A model generated the notes under the pieces. The model was not told where the DNA came from and did no database searches. It saw only the letters and a program-made list of their open reading frames with translations. A stretch of DNA of 64,000 bases from Rhizopus arrhizus. Taxonomy: Eukaryota; Mucoromycota; Mucoromycetes; Mucorales; Rhizopodaceae. Of the stretch, positions 31,834-43,037 are shown piece after piece; position 1 is the stretch's first letter; the number at the start of each line of letters is the position of its first letter. Position numbers and translations under genes: made by a program. The DNA is taken from the NCBI GenBank assembly GCA_024220505.1, contig JAKZZE010000027.1, positions 682,001-746,000 on the forward strand. Reading direction: 5' to 3'.

Positions 31834-33090
31834 GCTTTATATACTTCTTTATTGACCATTCATATTGCAATAAATATTGCTTTATATACACAAAAAAATA
31901 GGGATTTTGTTTATAAAAAATAGCTTTTTTTTTATTTGAATAAAATAATAATAATACATGGTATTTCTTTGCTTGTAGCGTTTTAAAAGTGTACTTGACT
32001 TACCTAATGTCACCAGAATAGCAGCATCTAATCTAAAAATACATCAATTAGCCTCGTGGAACTCAAAAAGTTCTCAAAAGAAAAAAAAAGAAAAAAAGAA
32101 AAAAAAAGCCAAGCTCGAGGATTCAAAGACACAAGGATTCAAGGACTTGGGTACTCAAAGCAAAAGAAAAGACATCAGTACTTAAGAACCAAAGCAAAGG
32201 CAGAAAAGAGATAGAAAAGGCCAAAGCAAAGCAGCATTCATCTATAATAGTTATTAGCTATCGTGTATATATAATAAAAGTAATAGTACCTTTCTTTAGA
32301 TAGACCATGGGAAGAAAACTAGCTAAGCGTATACAAACGACTAAAAAAGCAGCAGACATCTATAATATTTATTAGCTATTGAGTATATGTAGCAAAAATA
32401 ATAGCACCTTGCTTTAGATGGGCTAAGAGAAAAACCTTCCTAAGCTTTACCAACAAGTAAAAAAAAAAAAAGGAAGCAGTACGCATCTATAATAATTATT
32501 AGTTATTGAGTATATAGTAAAAGTAATAGTACCTTGCTTTAGATGGATCATGAGATAAAAAAAAAAGAAAAAAAAGCATCAGCCAAGCTTATACTAACAA
32601 GTAAAAGAAGCAATGATAATCATGGGAGAGACTTTATAAAGACCATTTAAAACATCAAGCAAGGAACAAACACAACTTTACTAAAAAAAAAATACCATAA
32701 GAATGGAAATAGAATATATATAATGTTAAGAACTTACCTTTTAGAAAGAATGTTTTGTTTAAAAAAAAAAGAAAAAAAAAAAAAGGAAAAAAAAAGTACT
32801 TTTTTTATAGCCTCATTTTACCAGTGTTACAGTTACCCACTATCGATTAAAAATAAGTCTTCTTTAATACTGTTTAACTATTGAAACATTCAGAGAGGCT
32901 ATTCATAAACAGTTTAAACTTTCTCTTCTTTTTTTTTTTTTATTTAAATGTAATATCTTTAACTCCAAAGGCTTTTTTTTCTTCGCTTTTTTTGTAGAAC
33001 AAACAAAAGTATCATCTTGTTTTGTGTTCATCTTCAATTTATTTTGTACTTATGTTTTTTTTTTCTTCCATATATAATTTGTTTTAAAAA
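31834..33090. other. P1 left subterminal region
   Basis: AT-rich, with A and T runs and no gene. It contains three imperfect direct repeats of 118-127 bp starting at 32231, 32349 and 32476 (shared core CATCTATAATA...TTATTAG...ACCTTGCTTTAGATG). Confidence 0.6.
32231..32610. repeat. Three direct repeats of about 120 bp
   Basis: Each unit carries GCAGCA/GCAGTA, CATCTATAATA, TTATTAG, GTATATA, AATAGTACCTT and CTTTAGATGG in that order. They are probably transposase-binding repeats of P1. Confidence 0.65.
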
Positions 33091-34326
33091 ATGTCTCGTC
33101 GTGCTGCCACCCCCATCAATGTTCCCAGTAATGCTCCCAAGAGAGCAAGAATTTCCATGAGCATTGCTGGATCATCATCCACCGTTGTTCCTGTTTCTGC
33201 TGCTGCTGCTGCTGCTCCTGCTCCTGCTCCTGTTCCTGTTCCTGTTGCAAGCTTCAGTAGCTTTACAGCTCCTCGCTTGGAGAGCCCTGTTGGTACTGAA
33301 GCCATCGGAGCAGCCTCTGGTCTCGCACCAGAGATAATAGCTGCTCAGATACAGCAATTACAACAATTGCTGCAGCAACAGCAACAGCAGCCGGAACAGC
33401 AACAGCAGCAGCATAAGCGAGCTTCAGAAGCTGAGGTCGACGCGGCCAAAAAAGAATGCAGTGTAAGTTTAGGACATATTTATTAAATTAGTAATTGTAA
33501 TTTAATAACTATATTTTATACCTTTCTGTGTCATATAGAGTTATTTAGCAGAATACTACCGTGATTACGTTGTTGGTCGCAGAAGCGAATTTGACTTGGA
33601 CGTTACCTTTGCCCACAAAAACAACAGAAAGGTCAAGGCGTTGTTGTATGAGCAAGCCAGAAAGCACCATCGTTTTGATTTGCTCACCACCTCACAAATA
33701 AATGCTATAATTAGGAGCAAGTATTCCTACATGATGAGCAAGGCCAAGGGGAAGACAGTTGTTTCACCAAAAACTACCTGTCGTAGCCGTATAAATACGG
33801 TGAGTATTTAATATTTTTGAAGATTATACTATAAAATATAGGAAATACTTACATTGATACCTTACAATAGAAACTCTCTAACAGGAGATCTGTTTATATG
33901 GCTAACCCTTCCGCGTTCGACGCCCGTTTCCCGTTCGCTGGTAAAATTCTGACTGTTGACTGGACGTCAGATGAAGAAGATGGGCCAGAGGACGAGAACG
34001 GCCGTACGTTCGTGGTCAAAAGGCCATCATTTAGAAGCAACGAAGTAAGCAAAATGTTGTTGACAAGTTTCATCTTCTAATATACCTTAATTAATCTATA
34101 GGTGGTGCAATTCCACGAAGAGTTGCAAAAAAGATACAAGGAGTCGATGAAGAAAAAGGGGGCTCCACCAACTATTAGACGAATAATAGAAAACGTTGAG
34201 GTGGAGTTCCCCGACAAACTTGATGATGCCGATTTTCCTTCCTGGGCTTTTTCTTCTTCTGCTCTTGGTTTTCCAACCTCTGTTTCTGCTTCTTCCTCTT
34301 TTGCGACTTCTAGTTCAATGCAGTAG
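33091..34326 (+). CDS. P1 accessory protein, four exons, 343 aa
   Basis: Exons 33091-33462, 33539-33799, 33871-34044 and 34102-34326, all joined between codons, with GTAAGT, GTGAGT and GTAAGC donors and TAG acceptors. Exon 1 encodes a Ser/Ala/Pro-rich start with a basic patch (NAPKRARIS), an Ala run, PVPVPV and a Gln run. Exon 2 holds a charged block (HKNNRKVKALLYEQARKHHR, SQINAIIRSKYSYM) that may bind DNA. Exon 4 contains GAPPTIRRIIENVEVEFPDK. I recognise no named domain. By position it resembles the second protein of plant EnSpm elements (a TnpA-like end binder), which is inference. P2 keeps only its last exon. Confidence 0.7.
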
Positions 34327-34487
34327 GCATTCTTCCCCTTTTTTTTTTCTTGGTTTGTTGTTTCTTCACAAATTGAATAAATTTTTTTAAAAAAAAGTCT
34401 ATTGAATGATTCTTTAGTAAAATATATAATAAAACAATAATAATAATAATAATAATAAATGAATGAATGAACGCTTCGACATAGTTT

Positions 34488-37406
34488 TTACATATAGATC
34501 CGTCTTGGGAGAGAAAGTGTAAGAATATGATTATCTAAATATGACTTCACTGCTACTGGATTGTGAATTTTGTGAACAGGAAGTATATTTTGTTGTGAGA
34601 CTGGGTCAAACTGGTTTTTCCACACTTGAATGCCAGTATCATCAAAGGAGGGAAAGTGATGGGTCGCATGGCTGTACCAATTGACAAATGCAAAGTAATG
34701 AGTGTAGTTGTTAAATGAATGTGTAAAGAGATAAGAAATTTGACCAATGCGTATTTCGTTGTTGATAATAGCTTGGATAATGCAGGAGGATGAAGAAGTT
34801 GAATTATTATTTGATGACGTATATTTTTGTCCAAGCAAGTTTATATTTTTAAATGAATGAATAATATTGCTGATAAACGTGCCAGGGATGAGTGCATAGG
34901 TGTAGGTGTAGTAATTAATCAATTGTTCATAGTGTTCTGGGCATATAAGTTGGGTTCAATTGTCGAAATTTAAAGGAAAGGATGTGGGTGGCAGAGGCTC
35001 ACTACCAGTTATTGTTGAATTGAATAAGCTAGGTCCGTCTATGAAACGAGAGTAATCAAATGGCGTTAAACCACTCTCGTCATTCGTAACCTCACCTATC
35101 TCTTCTATAAATTTAATTAGTAGGAGTATGTCTTCGTTTGTTGAATTGATAAAGGAATGTAAAGAATATACTAGATCTTGTGTGTGAACATTTTGAATGA
35201 ACATAGTAGCATAAGTTGTTTCAAATCCAGTCTTAAAATTGATGTTTATATGTTTCATATCGCCATTAAGACGTTCAAAGCCATAAAGCCAAAAAGAGTA
35301 TGATGGACCAAAGTCCAGGAAGCTTTCTTTCAAATGGAGATGCATATGCATATTTGGAGTGGTCATAGATTCACCATACAGCTCGACACAGGTCTTGCCA
35401 AAGTTTTTCATCAATAGATGTGCGGTATCTATGTCTTCTACTGTGATGGAAGGGCCAGTGACCAGCTTCACAGCATCGACATACCGCAACCAGTTTGTAA
35501 AATGTTCACCTGCCAGTTTTTGTTTGAGCGGGAAAGGTGACAGCACAACAACCCAAGTTCTCCACTCATCTGATTTCATATTAGCAAAAGCACCAGAGAT
35601 TTTTCCTATTTTTTTTTAAAAAAAAAGAAAAAAAATAAGTATTTTGCTCCACCATGAAATAAAGCTTCATTCCATGTATATATAAACACGATCAAGCAGT
35701 ATTACATACCTTCAGATAGCTTAGCGTATTGCTGAGGAATGCTGATAGTAGTCGACTCTGCTACCATTGCTGGAAAATCAGTAGAAACAAGCAAGCCAAA
35801 ATCCTGCCAGACTTCAATCATTTTTTTGGGTGTTCCAAGAAACAAGTTATGCATTGGATCGACAGTTACATATCTCACCACATCAAAGTAAGGAAGTCGA
35901 TGTACTTCACTCCACTTTGTACCAGAACTTGCCTGTTTTTCTTCTTGTTGTGCCTTGTGCGTAGCAGCCAACCAGTCATACGCATCAAATCGTTGCTGTT
36001 CCCATGTTCTTTGCACCCAGTTTTCATCGTTGAAATCAGAAAAGTTTGGCTTTGAAGACCTGGTACCAGTTGATAGACGGCCAAAAGCAGTTGAGCACTT
36101 GTTACATGCTTTAGTAGCCATGGCGCCCATGTATCCAGCTACTTTTCTTGCTGCAGGCATATCACAATTGATGGACATCAATGCCACACGAACTACTTCT
36201 CCGTTAGGATTTTGGTAAGTGGGCATTACAACACCATTGTACAGTACAAGCAATTCATCTACCAATGGCTTCAAGAAGTTTTGGATTTGATCATCATTGG
36301 GCTCATGTGGTCCAGGAATAACACCTGCCAAAACGATGTTGGAAAACTTCATACGTGTATTTCTTGGCAGATTGTTGATTGCAAGGTAAATGGCACCACT
36401 AGAATGCTTCATGTTGTCACTTGGCTGGAACCAATCCACATTCAAGGATACCATCAATGATCTTGGTTGACTGGCAAAAATTTGCCCGTTTGAATCCACA
36501 AGCTGATTCCAAACTCTGCCATCGTATATGTCGAACATAACATCTTCATCAACTGATCTTCTTCTCCATTGCTCAATTTGTTGTTTAAAACTGGGTCGCA
36601 TAAAGAACTTTTTTAAAGTCTCAGTAATTGAGTTGTAGGGATACTCAAGCACTGGCTTTAAACTGCTGCCTGCAAAAAGAGCATTTCCACATGGTTGTGC
36701 TTGTCGATAAGGGTTGTGAGGGAAGCGTACATAGCCACAGGAGCGAGAATGCAAGCTTCCAGAAGTGTAAACTCTTCGACAAGCAGAGCAAACAAGAAAA
36801 CGGGACAAACCATTGCTGGCAGTGGAATAATTGACCATAGTACGGGCAGTAGAGATCTTTGTAGGAATCTCCATACCATGGCCAAGAGAACGGACAAAGA
36901 AGGAAAGAAAGGCCAACAAGTCTTCACCGGCTTTCACCGAGAGGTGCTTTGCTTGAAAAAGCACAATGAACAACAGCAAGAGGTGACAAAGCTGTTCTTC
37001 ATTACTCATTCCTTCCTCTTCGTCAATATTCATTCCGTCTAACAAGTTGCAAAATACATTTCAATAAATAAAACCTTTCTTATATTAAATACTTTGCTGA
37101 TTAAAAATATACCTTCAGTTACTGGTTCAGGAATGGCTGATGAGTATTCGACAGTTTCCTCCCCGTTGTCGTTAGCTTCAGATACTCTTCTCGATTCTAT
37201 TTTGTTTTTTTTTTTTTTTTTTTTTTTTTGAAAATTAGCACGTTTGGATTTCTATTGAAAAATAAAACAAAAAAACCTCTATTTCTAACTCTGTCGATAA
37301 GTTCATGACCTCTTACAGTTCTCTTTGCAAGCATTCTGAATCCATTGGGATGGTTGCTGCATTCAGAACAGGTACAAATAATTTTGGTGGTGTTGAAGTT
37401 GTTCAT
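34488..37406 (-). pseudogene. P1 tnp2-family transposase, one nonsense codon
   Basis: Exons (minus) 37406-37277, 37196-37113, 37038-35710 and 35605-34488 encode 886 codons. The N-terminus has a CxCxxC motif (CTCSECSNHPNGFR). The third exon has the tnp2 core: DIYDGRVWNQL, SLNVDWFQPSD, AIYLAINNLPRNTR, VLAGVIPGPHEPNDDQI, SINCDMPAARKVAGYMG and VDPMHNLFLGTPKKMIEVW. Exon 4 has MHMHLHLKESFLDFGPSYSF. A TGA at 34956-34958 interrupts exon 4; the aligned P2 codon is sense, so P1 probably makes a shortened protein. It would cut and join the element ends. The donor of intron 1 (GTTTTT) is unusual. Confidence 0.85.
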
Positions 37407-37653
37407 GTTTATATTTTTTAAATTTGGAAATAGCAAAGAAAATTGGTAGAAAGAGAAAATATGCCTGATAAAAAAAAACATGTTAAATTTAAAAAACAAA
37501 GTCGATGCTTAAAGTAACTTTTTTTTTCCCTCGTTTTGTTTCATGGAATACTCTAGATGCCAAAGGCATAAGAAAAAAGGAAAGCTCAAGCACTGGTCAA
37601 ATGTAAGTTTATTAAAAAAAAATAACAACCAAGTCTAATGTCGATTTCTTTTG

Positions 37654-37685
<32 letters not shown>

Positions 37686-38731
37686 GTAGGAATTCCTAAT
37701 GGGACACATTCGGATGATGAACATTAACCTCATGAGAGAAGCTGTTCTTTCCAACATGACAAAGCTATAAGAATATCAAACTTTTATTACTGCTTGCTGC
37801 TGAAAATTCCTCTTTGGTAACGGAAGTTGGCAATGTTAACATCTCTAATGGCTAATGGCTGATGGCTAATGGCTAATGGCTAATGGCCTAATGGCAAATT
37901 ACACCCATGTGTAAACATGATGTAAGTAATGAACCAGTGTAAGCTTAAAAACATATATTCTCTTGCATTATTTGTCATAAAAAATAATAAAGCCATCTAT
38001 TTACTTGAAAAACAAAAACGCTGTACTTGAATGTGTTAATTATAACAAAATGTGAGCAAAGCTTCTTTATTTTTTTATTCTTTTTAGAATACACATGTAT
38101 TCTTTTGTTATAATGCAAGAACATTTACATTTCTATAAAGTATATTTGCTGTTAAATTATTGTTTTCATTTGAATAAGGAACCTTTTATTGCTATATTCT
38201 TTTTTTTTTTTTTTACTCAGTCTTTTTCTTTAACTTTGTCTTTTTTTTTTTTTTTTACTTTTAATTTTTCAGCTTCTTTTTTTTTCCCAAACGCAACTAT
38301 TTTGTTACGTTCTGTTACACGTTTCTAATGAGCTAAGCTAAAAAGCACAGACTGCCTTCCTAATATGTATTCTTCTGATCAAAATAATCACATTGAGCTT
38401 TTGTTTTCCGCATTTTGTCTTCAAAAATAAAAAAAAGAAAATATCGGTCTTTAAACAATGGAGAGAAATACGCTTTCCAAAAAAAGATCATTTGTAAAAA
38501 AAGACATTTTTTTAAAAATGTGAATAACTCCATGAATATTTACCCTACAAATAGAATAATAACATCGTTAAATTTCTTTATTTTTTTGGCATCTAAATCT
38601 TTTTTCAAAATTCGAAAATGATCAATACAGCAAGATTTAATTTTTTTCAGGAAAAAAAATAACAATCCGTTACCCAAAAGAAGAGCAATCTTGCGCAATC
38701 CGGTACCTAATGGGAACGATTATTTGCAGTG
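37407..38731. other. P1 right subterminal region
   Basis: About 1.3 kb, AT-rich, no gene. It resembles 53729-55047 in P2 over most of its length, though the last ~80 bp diverge except for the terminal ATTATTTGCAGTG. Confidence 0.6.
37845..37895. repeat. (TAATGGC)n microsatellite
   Basis: Seven or so copies of a 7-bp unit. P2 has about three at 54174-54197. Confidence 0.8.
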
Positions 38732-38787
38732 CGGCTTTCCAAAAAAGAGTCGAATTTACCTTTTTAACCAAAAGCGAAAGAAAAGTG
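38732..38787. repeat. Short repeated segment at the LINE-D 3' junction
   Basis: 56 bp that match 60073-60128 (the LINE-C junction) with about four mismatches. On the minus strand it reads AATTCGACTC then TTTTTT, vaguely like a box B plus Pol III terminator. Confidence 0.5.
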
Positions 38788-40440
38788 GGGGAAATGGTGT
38801 AGACGAAGATTTTTATTAATATATAAGGAGTATATTGACAAGCGATAAATATCATGATAGTCATACTCAAGTACAAAAAGAAAAGACAAGAAACAAAAAA
38901 CACTCGCAGAGCACACAAGAGTGAAAAAAAAGGAAGGAGAAAAGGCCAATGGAGACGCTAACTACTGAGCAACTCGTCAACACCATGGTCTCCTCCGCAT
39001 CGTGCACTAAAATGGTTTGGCAGTGGGAGGTAGAAGCCAGAGGGTGGATCAGAGCGCTTGTCATTATGGAACAGCAGCAGCAGAGGACTTGTCAATCCAG
39101 ACTTGACCTGGAGCAGAAGACGAGTTGTACTCGATGTCAGGATGACAGATCTTGTCAAAGTGACAGAGGATCTGACAAAGAGCGGACCAAAAGGGCGGAC
39201 ACCGAGCAGAAGCAGAGACAGGAAGCAAGTTCAAGACATAGTCTATGTGGTGGCCCACATAGTCAGGCGGTGGAACAGGCAGACAGCACCAGAGAGCAGA
39301 AGGAACCAAGGTACAGACCATGAGATGCGAGCGAGAAGTATCGCCAAGACCACAGGAACAGGGAGCAGGCTTGCCTGGGATCCAACCCATGCGCCATCTG
39401 ATGAGACGAGACCGGTCAGCACGGGAGGCAGGCAAGTACAGGATGGGATCCACCCGAAGAACAGGACGACAAGCGCGAATCAGAACCTGAGGGGTGGACT
39501 GTAAGAAGCTATGGAACTGGTCTTGACGATACCTTCGCAACCAAGAAGCAAGACGAGAAGACGAAAGAGGAGCATCCGAAGGGTAGTCGAGTACGATTTT
39601 CCGCTTACGGAGCTGGTTCAGTAGCGAAGAAGAGACAGTGGAAGACAGCAGAGACAAGAGACAATCATCAGGAAGACCCTCGAAACGCAGGCAAAACTTG
39701 AGAACCAAGGTATCCGCTCTAAAGGTCATCGACGGTAAGTTGGTAATGTGCCGAAGCACCACAGTCGAAGCAGTTCGGTGACCACCGACAAGCATTCGAA
39801 GACACCGGTCTTGAGCGCGGTTAAGCTCTTCACCGTCCTTTCTTGTAAGTCGAGCAATAGCAAGGCCATACTCGAGCTTAGGACGGATGAAGGCAGTAAA
39901 GAGACGAGAAGAAAGAAGCAGAGTAAAGCCTTGACGGTTAAGACCCATAGAGTGAAGTTGAGCCATAGCCGCCAAGGTACTTGAAGAGCGATGTTTTATC
40001 ATGGCAGAGACAGAGATACCTTTACCATCGAAAGGGACACCAAGATAGGTAAACTCTTCAGCAGTAGGAAGGTCTTGACCATATAGAGACATTTGAACAT
40101 ATCGACTTGAACTTGGAGAAGTTGCATTGAGGACGGCACACTTTGGTGGACTCCACTTGTAACCAAGAGTCAGAGAATGGATCTGTGCTAGGTCCAGCAT
40201 ATGCCGAACTTCGCTAGCAGACCCAACCAGCGCCACATCATCCGCATACAACAGACTGTTGATGGGTGTGGGCGACAGAGACGAGGAAGACAAAGCAGCA
40301 GTACCAACCAAAGGACCAAAGGGAAGACCATCGGAGACCAGAGCACCAGGACCAGGAGGACCAGAAGGAGACACCGATAACACCGAGGTGATTGTTGCAG
40401 AAGCAGCAGAACGAAGCAGAGCTGGTAATGTGTTGACATA
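38788..40440 (-). mobile_element. LINE-D, truncated L1-type element
   Basis: The 3' end on the minus strand is ...CACCATTTCCCC, identical in position to LINE-B and LINE-C, with AATAAA about 20 nt upstream and no poly(A). The 5' part is missing; homology stops at the TA where Tc1 element X begins (40439-40440). Confidence 0.85.
39064..40438 (-). pseudogene. LINE-D ORF2, C-terminal part
   Basis: Encodes the end of ORF2 from LYVNTLPALLRS through the catalytic LLYADDVALVGS to the CSCGLGDTSRSHLMVC zinc cluster and the stop. The endonuclease and the first half of RT are missing. About 95% similar to LINE-B and LINE-C by eye. The frame continues into the Tc1 TIR by chance. Confidence 0.85.
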
Positions 40441-42114
40441 CAGTGAGTGGACTAATTGTCCCAGTGTTTCAACATTTTTTACTTTTGACACTGTAACTCG
40501 ACCAATTCTTAGGCTATGTGACTAGTTTTATGCTCATTAGAAAGGTCGCACTTTGTGCTACATAATATCAAAGAGCCAGAGTTCGGAGATTACACAGTCT
40601 GAGTTAATAAGCAATAGAAAAAAAAACACCGCACTGGGACAATTTTTCCGCTACCTGCTTATTTTGCAATGTGTTCTAAACATCGCCTTCTTATCAATCA
40701 GAAATCACCGGAACTAATATACCAGTCTTATCTATGATAATCTATGACTCATATCTTTAATGTAAAGTATAAAAAGCTTTACGTTTTTCTTTTTTTTTTA
40801 CAATATTCTTAGTCTCTTTCTATACTGCACTTCTTACGACTTTGTCCCGCATCAAATGACTCCTACTATCAGCAAATCTGTTCAGAAACAAATCCAAATG
40901 CTTTTGGCTAGTAATATGACATATGAACAAGTTATGGAACGCATTCCCGGATTGAAAAAGTCAACTTTAGGTAGGTATGCGAACAAGTTTTTTCCAAACC
41001 GAATGAAGGCAACCCCTGGTAGAAGAGCAACTATTGGTGAAACTACCGAGTCATACATCCGTAGACAAGTAATAAAGGGTGAATTCAAGACAGCCAAAGC
41101 AGTACATCAATATGTGAATGGTTTGGGATATACTATTGGTTATTCTGGAGTCTTGAAGCTCCTTAAAAGTATGAACTTCAGAGCTAAAATCAAAGCGAAG
41201 AAGCCTCTGCTCAGTAAACAGCACAAGGAACGACGTTTAGCATGGGCTATGGCCCACAAAGACTGGACAACCGATGACTGGAGGCGTATGGTGTTTAGTG
41301 ATGAGACTAAAGTCAATGTTTTCGGATCAGACGGTTGCAAGTATTACTGGAGTCGACCAGACGATGTATTGCAGCCTCATCACTTAGACCTTACAGTTAA
41401 AGGCGGCCAAGGACGTGTCATGGTATGGGGTTGTATTACTTATGATGGTCCTGGATATGCTTGTTGGATACATGACGAAACTATGAAAGCTGTGGATTAT
41501 GTAAATATCTTGGAAACTACACTTATGGACAGCCTAAAGTACTATGGATACAATCCTGAGGACATCTATTTTCAACAAGATAAGGATCCCAAGCACATTT
41601 CGAAGCTTGCTAAGCAATGATTTGTGGATAATAACTTCAAGAGTGATCATATCTTTAGCTGGCCAGCCAAAAGTCCCGATTTAAACCCTATTGAACACGT
41701 ATGGCATCACCTTAAACTCAAGCTGAGTGTATATGACACTAAGGCTAAAGGAGTACATGAGTTATGGGAAAGAATAGAAAAAGAATGGAATACTTTTACA
41801 GTGGATGAATGTAGAAGATATACAGATAGTATGCCGGATCGTTGTAAAGCAGTTATTAATGCTAAAGGGGGACATACCCGTTATTAAATAAAATTTACGT
41901 TCAAGCGGAAAAATTGTCCCAGTGCGGTGTTTTTTTTCTATTGCTGATTAACTCAGACTGTGTAATCTCCGAACTCTGGCTCTTTGATATTATGTAGCAC
42001 AAAGTGCGACCTTTCTAATGAGCATAAAATTAGTCACATAGCCTAAGAATTGGTCGAGTTACAGTGTCAAAAGTAAAAAATGTTGAAACACTGGGACAAT
42101 TAGTCCACTCACTG
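40441..42114 (+). mobile_element. Tc1/mariner element X (family A), complete
   Basis: 1674 bp, TA on both sides (40439-40, 42115-16). Inverted repeats of about 212 bp (40441-40652 and 41904-42114) start CAGTGAGTGGACTAATTGTC. Each inverted repeat ends with an inverted copy of its own terminal motif (CACTGGGACAATTTTTCCGC). The left flank is LINE-D and the right flank is the inside of a second family-A copy (Y). Confidence 0.9.
40856..41887 (+). pseudogene. Tc1-type transposase of X, in-frame TGA
   Basis: 344 codons, starting MTPTISKSVQKQIQ, with a paired-like helix-turn-helix N-terminus and the DDE core: VFSDETKVNVFG, YFQQDKDPKH and SPDLNPIEHVWHH. Codon 255 is TGA (41618-41620) between the second Asp and the Glu, so the product would lack the catalytic Glu. 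Related transposases have Trp-like aromatic or charged residues here, so TGG to TGA is the simplest change. The frame is open on both sides. Copies Y and Z have the same TGA. Confidence 0.9.
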
Positions 42115-43037
42115 TAAATTTTATTTAATAACGGGTATGTCCCCCTTTAGCATTAATAACTGCTTTACAACGATCCGGCATACTATCTGTATATCTTCTA
42201 CATTCATCCACTGTAAAAGTATTCCATTCTTTTTCTATTCTTTCCCATAACTCATGTACTCCTTTAGCCTTAGTGTCATATACACTCAGCTTGAGTTTAA
42301 GGTGATGCCATACGTGTTCAATAGGGTTTAAATCGGGACTTTTGGCTGGCCAGCTAAAGATATGATCACTCTTGAAGTTATTATCCACAAATCATTGCTT
42401 AGCAAGCTTCGAAATGTGCTTGGGATCCTTATCTTGTTGAAAATAGATGTCCTCAGGATTGTATCCATAGTACTTTAGGCTGTCCATAAGTGTAGTTTCC
42501 AAGATATTTACATAATCCACAGCTTTCATAGTTTCGTCATGTATCCAACAAGCATATCCAGGACCATCATAAGTAATACAACCCCATACCATGACACGTC
42601 CTTGGCCGCCTTTAACTGTAAGGTCTAAGTGATGAGGCTGCAATACATCGTCTGGTCGACTCCAGTAATACTTGCAACCGTCTGATCCGAAAACATTGAC
42701 TTTAGTCTCATCACTAAACACCATACGCCTCCAGTCATCGGTTGTCCAGTCTTTGTGGGCCATAGCCCATGCTAAACGTCGTTCCTTGTGCTGTTTACTG
42801 AGCAGAGGCTTCTTCGCTTTGATTTTAGCTCTGAAGTTCATACTTTTAAGGAGCTTCAAGACTCCAGAATAACCAATAGTATATCCCAAACCATTCACAT
42901 ATTGATGTACTGCTTTGGCTGTCTTGAATTCACCCTTTATTACTTGTCTACGGATGTATGACTCGGTAGTTTCACCAATAGTTGCTCTTCTACCAGGGGT
43001 TGCCTTCATTCGGTTTGGAAAAAAACTTGTTCGCATA

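Larger units (their letters stand above)
29775..38731. mobile_element. tnp2-type CACTA/EnSpm element P1
   Basis: The left end at 29775 reads CACTGCAAATAATAGTGT. The right end read inward from 38731 on the minus strand is CACTGCAAATAATCGTTC, with weaker similarity for about 16 more bp, so these are probable imperfect terminal inverted repeats. Inside are subterminal tandem repeats on the left, a four-exon accessory gene (plus) and a four-exon tnp2 transposase (minus), arranged convergently. A decayed Tc1-like element R sits inside the left repeats. I see no matching 3-bp target duplication (GAT left, CGG right), so the boundaries are less sure than the genes. Confidence 0.7.

Noticed and set aside
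33084..33357. Minus-strand Ala/Gly-rich ORFs opposite the P1 accessory gene
   Set aside because: Antisense of Ala and Gln codon runs; the plus strand has consistent splicing and a P2 homologue of its last exon.
37845..37895. CRISPR-like short repeat
   Set aside because: Direct 7-bp microsatellite without spacers, in a eukaryotic context.
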